From: Leucobacter chromiireducens subsp. chromiireducens
GTDB lineage: Bacteria > Actinomycetota > Actinomycetes > Actinomycetales > Microbacteriaceae
Length of the DNA stretch: 64,000 nt
Direction of reading: 5' to 3'
Assembly (NCBI RefSeq): GCF_016758255.1
Contig: NZ_QYAD01000001.1
Location: 62,001-126,000 of the forward strand
The notes beneath the pieces are model-generated. The model saw only the letters and a program-made list of their open reading frames with translations, was not told the origin of the DNA and ran no database searches. Position 1 is the stretch's first letter. Every line of letters begins with the position of its first letter. This document shows, one piece after another, positions 55,441 through 64,000 of this stretch. A program made the translations under genes and the position numbers.

Positions 55441-55473
55441 AAATCACCCCCGGGCATTGCCCGGGGGTGATTT
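55441..55473 (-). terminator. Terminator after the tRNA-Ile/tRNA-Ala pair
   Basis: A 15-bp perfect stem, AAATCACCCCCGGGC and GCCCGGGGGTGATTT, has a 3-base loop, 8 bases beyond the tRNA-Ala 3' end. It also lies upstream of the kinase gene. Confidence 0.88.
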
Positions 55474-55480
55474 CTGGCCG

Positions 55481-55553
55481 TGGATCCTGGGAGAATCGAA
55501 CTCCCGACATCCTGCTTGCAAAGCAGGCACTCTACCAACTGAGTTAAGGACCC
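55481..55553 (-). tRNA. tRNA-Ala (TGC)
   Basis: The 73-nt gene has acceptor GGGTCCT/AGGATCC with the G3-U70 identity pair, anticodon arm CCTGC-TTTGCAA-GCAGG (anticodon TGC) and T-loop TTCGATT. The discriminator is A. Confidence 0.97.
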
Positions 55554-55582
55554 GTTTCGATCAACATTATCATGCAAATCGG

Positions 55583-55656
55583 TGGGGCTACCAGGACTTG
55601 AACCTGGGACCTCTTCATTATCAGTGAAGCGCTCTAACCACCTGAGCTATAGCCCC
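55583..55656 (-). tRNA. tRNA-Ile (GAT)
   Basis: The 74-nt gene has acceptor GGGGCTA/TAGCCCC, anticodon arm CTTCA-CTGATAA-TGAAG (anticodon GAT) and T-loop TTCAAGT. It is followed 29 bases on by tRNA-Ala, so the two are probably co-transcribed; no rRNA genes accompany them. Confidence 0.97.
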
Positions 55657-55777
55657 TCGACCAGAAAATAACTTTACCGGAAGAGAAACGAAAGTTGAAA
55701 TCCAGTTCGCATTTCGGGCGCGTTGCGCGGAATTTCGCGGCATTTGGGCCCCGGTCCCCCGGGCGACACACCCGGGA

Positions 55778-55836
55778 AACGGGAAGGGCACCGGTCCCCC
55801 AACCGAGTCTTATCCTCGGTGGGCCGGTGCCCCGTT
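55778..55836 (-). terminator. Terminator of the gyrB-gyrA-DUF3566 side
   Basis: The bulged hairpin has outer arms GGGCACCGG (55786-55794) and CCGGTGCCC (55824-55832) and an inner stem ACCGAG/CTCGGT. It lies about 20 bases past the DUF3566 stop in the leftward direction. Confidence 0.75.
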
Positions 55837-55854
55837 TCTGCTTCTGAAGCGCGT

Positions 55855-56254
55855 TTAGTTGCTCGTGAAACCGAGCTGGAAACCACCCAGTACGCGCACC
55901 AGCAGGTTGTAGACCAGCGAGGCGATCGCGCCAAGCGCGGTGCCGACGATCACGTTCAGAATCCCGACAACCACCGAGAGCCCCAGCACCTGCGGGAACC
56001 CAATGATCTTCATGAGGCTCTTGTCCTCACCCACGATGTCCATGAAGAGCGAATCAACCTGGCTGAACACACCCGTCTGCAGCAGGACCGTGTACACGAG
56101 TATCGTCGCGACGATGCCCACGATGGCGAAGCAGATGGACACCAGGAAGGAGAACTTCACCGCAGACCAGAAGTCGACGTAGACGAGCTTCAGTCGGACC
56201 TGCTTTGCAGGAGCCTTCTTGCGGGTCTTCTTGGCCAGCTTGTCGGCAACAGTA

Positions 56255-56262
<8 letters not shown>
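55855..56262 (-). CDS. DUF3566 membrane protein
   Basis: The 135-residue protein has a Lys-rich N-terminus, two membrane helices (about 35-62 and 92-120) and the family pattern [18 protein letters not shown] with the C-terminal [19 protein letters not shown]. It is the conserved small gene after gyrA in actinobacteria (the position of Rv0007 in Mycobacterium). It overlaps the gyrA end by 8 bases. The function is thought to relate to the envelope or division; not proven here. Confidence 0.93.
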
Positions 56263-61473
<5,211 letters not shown>

Positions 61474-61474
<1 letters not shown>

Positions 61475-62649
61475 CAGGCACCTCCCGCGGGGCCGGCCTC
61501 GACAATCTCGCCGGCCTTGATATGAATCCGGTGCCAGGATACGTCGTCTGGGACGTCACTTTCCACCGCCGCGGTCACAATTACTTGCTCGTAGTCCTGG
61601 ACAGCGCTCATCAGCCTCTCCCGGCGGCGCGCGTCAAGCTCGGCGAAGACATCATCCAGAATGATGACCGGATCCCCCGCAGGCGATTCTTCGCGGAGGA
61701 GTCCTGCGAGGGCGAGCTTGAGCGAGAGCGCAAAAGACCAGGATTCGCCATGGCTGGCGTACCCCTTGACTGGAAGATCGTTGAGGCCGAGAAGCAGGTC
61801 GTCGCGGTGCGGTCCGACAAGTGTGACTCCGCGCTCAATCTCTTTGGAGTGCACCTTCTCGAGCGCGGTGCGGATCTCGGCCGTGAGTGTTTCACGTGAA
61901 ACGGTAGCGAGTTCAGCCATCGAGGGTGTTTCACGTGAAACACCCTCCTGCACCACGTCTCGGACAGATTCGCTCAGCTGCAAGCTTGGTCGATGATCCT
62001 GCTCGACGAGCGATGCGTAGCTGGTGTCAAGAATGGGCTGTAGATCTCGCGCGAGTTCGCGTCTCGCCAGCATGATCTGCGCGCCGAAGTTCGCGAGCTG
62101 TTCGTCCCACACTTCAAGCGCCGCGCTCGGTGGGCCACTTCGCCCGCGCGACGACTTCAGCAGCGCGGTGCGCTGGCGCACCACTCGTTCATAGTCAGAA
62201 AGAGCGCCCGCAGCCACCGGGTGGCGGAGAACGAGAGATTCATCGAGGAAGCGGCGCCGTAAGGATGGCTCTCCACGAACGATTGTGAGGTCTTCCGGTG
62301 CAAACAACACGGCTGCGAACCAGCGAGTTACCTCTCGCGGGCGACTCACATTTCGATTGACCTGTGCGCGGTTCGGCCGGTCGCGATTGATCTGGAGCTC
62401 AAGCAACACTTCCCGATCGACAGCGATGACGCGGAGTCGCGCGATCGCGGATTCTGCCCCCGCACGAACAAGTGCGGCATCCCCCGTGACACGATGAGAA
62501 CGCAGCGAGGCAAAGTAACCGATCGCCTCGACGAGGTTGGTCTTGCCCTGACCATTGCGGCCAACGATCAAGTTCGGGCCGGGTTCGAGCGCGAGCTCAG
62601 CGGTGCGGTAGTTTCGAAAATCGCCGAGCGAGAGATGTGCAACCCGCAC
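61474..62649 (-). CDS. recF: RecF recombination mediator
   Basis: The 391-residue SMC-like ATPase has Walker A LIVGRNGQGKTNLVEA (about 31-46), signature LSLKLALAGLL and Walker B VIILDDVFAELD. It acts in RecFOR gap repair. Its start is 14 bases past dnaN. Length fits the family. Confidence 0.96.
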
Positions 62650-62663
62650 CGCTCCCCCGTTTC

Positions 62664-63806
62664 CTAGCGCAACAGCAGGTTGGGCTGGAGGAGATACTTG
62701 AAGCTCTCCTCGTCTACCTCGTCCTTGCTGCGCTGACTCGTGATCAGCACGGGACCCGGCTTGCCCGGGTTGTCCGTGCGCGTGAATGCAATTCGCGCAT
62801 ACTCGGAATGAGTTGAACGCAGACCATCAAGCAGGAACTGGGGCTTCAGCGACACCACCATCTCCTCTCCGACCAGGTGAGCGTCCACGGTCTCGACCGC
62901 CTGAGCGGACTCGGTTCCGGCCGCCTCAAGCGTCACCGTTCCCTCAGCAAAAGAGAATCGAAGCGCTGCCTCGCGCTCGAGCACTAGACCCACACGACCC
63001 ACTGCTTCAACGAGCTCGGCGGTGTTCGCCACTGCGTAGTTGTCAACGCTCTCCGGGAAAAGCCGTCCGACCGGCGGATAGTTGCCCTTGATGAGCAGCG
63101 ACGTGACCGTCTTGGTGCCCCCGGTGAAGGCGATGAGCTCGCGTTCGCCGTCCTTGATGATGGAAACGTTGACCTGGCCGTCACCCGAGAAGGTCTTGCC
63201 GACTTCGGTGACGATCTTCGAGGGAACCAGAGCGGAGAGCGCGTCTTGATCACCCGCGTGTTCCCAGTCGATTCCACGGGTAGCCACGCGGTACCGGTCG
63301 GTCGCGGTCAGTGTCAACGAGTTCTCGCTGATTTCGAACTGTACGCCCGTGATCACGGGGGTGACGTCGTCCTTCGAAGCTGCAAGAGAGACCTGCGCAA
63401 TAGCGTCCGAAAAAACGTCAGCAGGTACGGCGCCCGAGACTGCGTCGACGCGGGGAATCTGCGGGTACTCCTCAACCGGCATTGCCGGGAGGCTGAATGA
63501 CGCCGAGCCACACCGAACTTCGACGCGGCTCTCGAGGAGAGTGACCTCGACGTCGGCGTGCGGAAGTCGCTGCGCGATCTCGCTCAGCAACCGACCAGAA
63601 ACAAGTGCTCGACCGGCCTCAGTGACCTGCGCAAGAACGCTCGTGCGAGCAGAAACTTCGTAGTCAAAAGAAGAGACGGTGAGGCTTTCACCTTCAGCCT
63701 CGATGAGTGCACCACTGAGCAGTGGCTGCGTCGGACGCTGCGGAAGCAATTTCACCGCAAACGAAACGGCCTCACTAAAGACATCACGGTTAACGGTGAA
63801 TCGCAT
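62664..63806 (-). CDS. dnaN: DNA polymerase III beta sliding clamp
   Basis: The 380-residue clamp has three topologically similar domains and family blocks PLLSGALIEAEG, VTPVITGVQFEI, LTLTATDRYRVATR and the C-terminal SKDEVDEESFKYLLQP. ATG 63806 has GGAAGGAG 7 bases upstream and is preferred over the frame extension to 63884. dnaA is expected divergent or upstream beyond the window. Confidence 0.97.
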   Translation of the reverse strand: MRFTVNRDVFSEAVSFAVKLLPQRPTQPLLSGALIEAEGESLTVSSFDYEVSARTSVLAQVTEAGRALVSGRLLSEIAQRLPHADVEVTLLESRVEVRCGSASFSLPAMPVEEYPQIPRVDAVSGAVPADVFSDAIAQVSLAASKDDVTPVITGVQFEISENSLTLTATDRYRVATRGIDWEHAGDQDALSALVPSKIVTEVGKTFSGDGQVNVSIIKDGERELIAFTGGTKTVTSLLIKGNYPPVGRLFPESVDNYAVANTAELVEAVGRVGLVLEREAALRFSFAEGTVTLEAAGTESAQAVETVDAHLVGEEMVVSLKPQFLLDGLRSTHSEYARIAFTRTDNPGKPGPVLITSQRSKDEVDEESFKYLLQPNLLLR

Positions 63807-64000
63807 GGGGATGCTCCTTCCGCCCGTGAGCGTGGCTGAGTCGATGGGCTTCACAATCTTTGCACACTCCGCGAGGAGGAGCATCCAAAGGGCGTGTCAC
63901 GCCACTTTGAGCCCCGCTCGATCGCGTGATCGAGTTTGTGACAAAAAATAAGAGAAATTGTTAACAGTGTTAACGGCTGTGGATTGTGTGGATAAGTCAC
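63807..64000. other. Edge of oriC / dnaA-dnaN intergenic region with DnaA boxes
   Basis: The consensus DnaA box (TTATCCACA on the minus strand) lies at 63987-63995 and a one-off box (CAATCCACA) at 63978-63986, directly adjacent. The AT-rich stretch 63936-63965 contains CAAAAAATAAGAGAAATTG, and GTTAAC-AGT-GTTAAC at 63960-63974 is palindromic. This is the expected position of oriC in actinobacteria. The dnaN promoter also lies here. Confidence 0.75.

Noticed and set aside
55481-55656. tRNA-Ile and tRNA-Ala as part of an rRNA operon spacer
   Set aside because: No 16S or 23S sequence flanks them; a terminator follows tRNA-Ala and a protein gene precedes tRNA-Ile. This is the usual post-gyrA location in actinobacteria.

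Overview
The window is about 64 kb of high-GC actinobacterial chromosome. I infer a member of the Microbacteriaceae, possibly Leucobacter or a close relative. The basis is the GC-rich codon use, the actinobacterial order dnaN-recF-dciA-gyrB-gyrA-DUF3566-tRNA-Ile-tRNA-Ala, and the fhaA-fhaB-pstP-rodA-pbpA-pknA-pknB cluster next to crgA, a class E sortase and trpG. The window appears reverse-complemented relative to the usual display: dnaA and the replication origin should lie just beyond the right edge.

Layout from left to right. 1-4.8 kb holds a leftward kdp potassium-ATPase operon: two tiny membrane proteins, then kdpA, kdpB, kdpC and the first codons of kdpD. 5.1-9.4 kb encodes a very large sortase-anchored surface protein ending in an LANTG signal. 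9.7-17.6 kb is a small type VII secretion-like locus: lipoprotein, alpha/beta hydrolase, two small helical Esx-type proteins and, divergently, an FHA-FtsK/SpoIIIE ATPase. 17.5-22 kb carries a CtaG-like membrane protein, a divergent HxlR regulator/NmrA-like pair with a clear palindromic operator, and GTP-dependent PEP carboxykinase.

22.1-23.8 kb is the most interesting part: paired NrdR boxes drive nrdI-nrdF. The NrdF has lost three of its four metal-binding carboxylates, replaced by Gln, Ser and Lys. This is the signature of the recently recognised metal-free, DOPA-radical class Ie ribonucleotide reductase. There is no nrdE or nrdH beside it. 24.5-29.7 kb is a HAD hydrolase plus phosphonate/phosphite ABC transporter operon ending in its own RpiR-type regulator. 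29.7-36.7 kb is ordinary accessory metabolism: a PLP decarboxylase, GNAT enzymes, a TetR regulator, an SDR, an ankyrin protein and an alcohol dehydrogenase. It also has an orphan ParD antitoxin followed by a 26-codon stump of its ParE toxin.

36.8-46.2 kb is tRNA-Leu followed by the cell-division and cell-wall signalling operon, with mostly overlapping genes. 46.3-49.9 kb has trpG, a 52-residue membrane protein, the class E sortase (a plausible anchor for the LANTG protein), crgA, a zinc-finger rhomboid protease and a cyclophilin. 50-55.3 kb holds a hypothetical membrane protein, a Nudix hydrolase with a basic tail, an alpha/beta hydrolase and a histidine kinase-response regulator-DUF4097 operon. 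55.4-64 kb is the origin-proximal core: tRNA-Ala, tRNA-Ile, DUF3566, gyrA, gyrB, dciA, recF, dnaN and the edge of oriC with DnaA boxes. No insertion sequences, prophage, CRISPR array or rRNA genes were seen.
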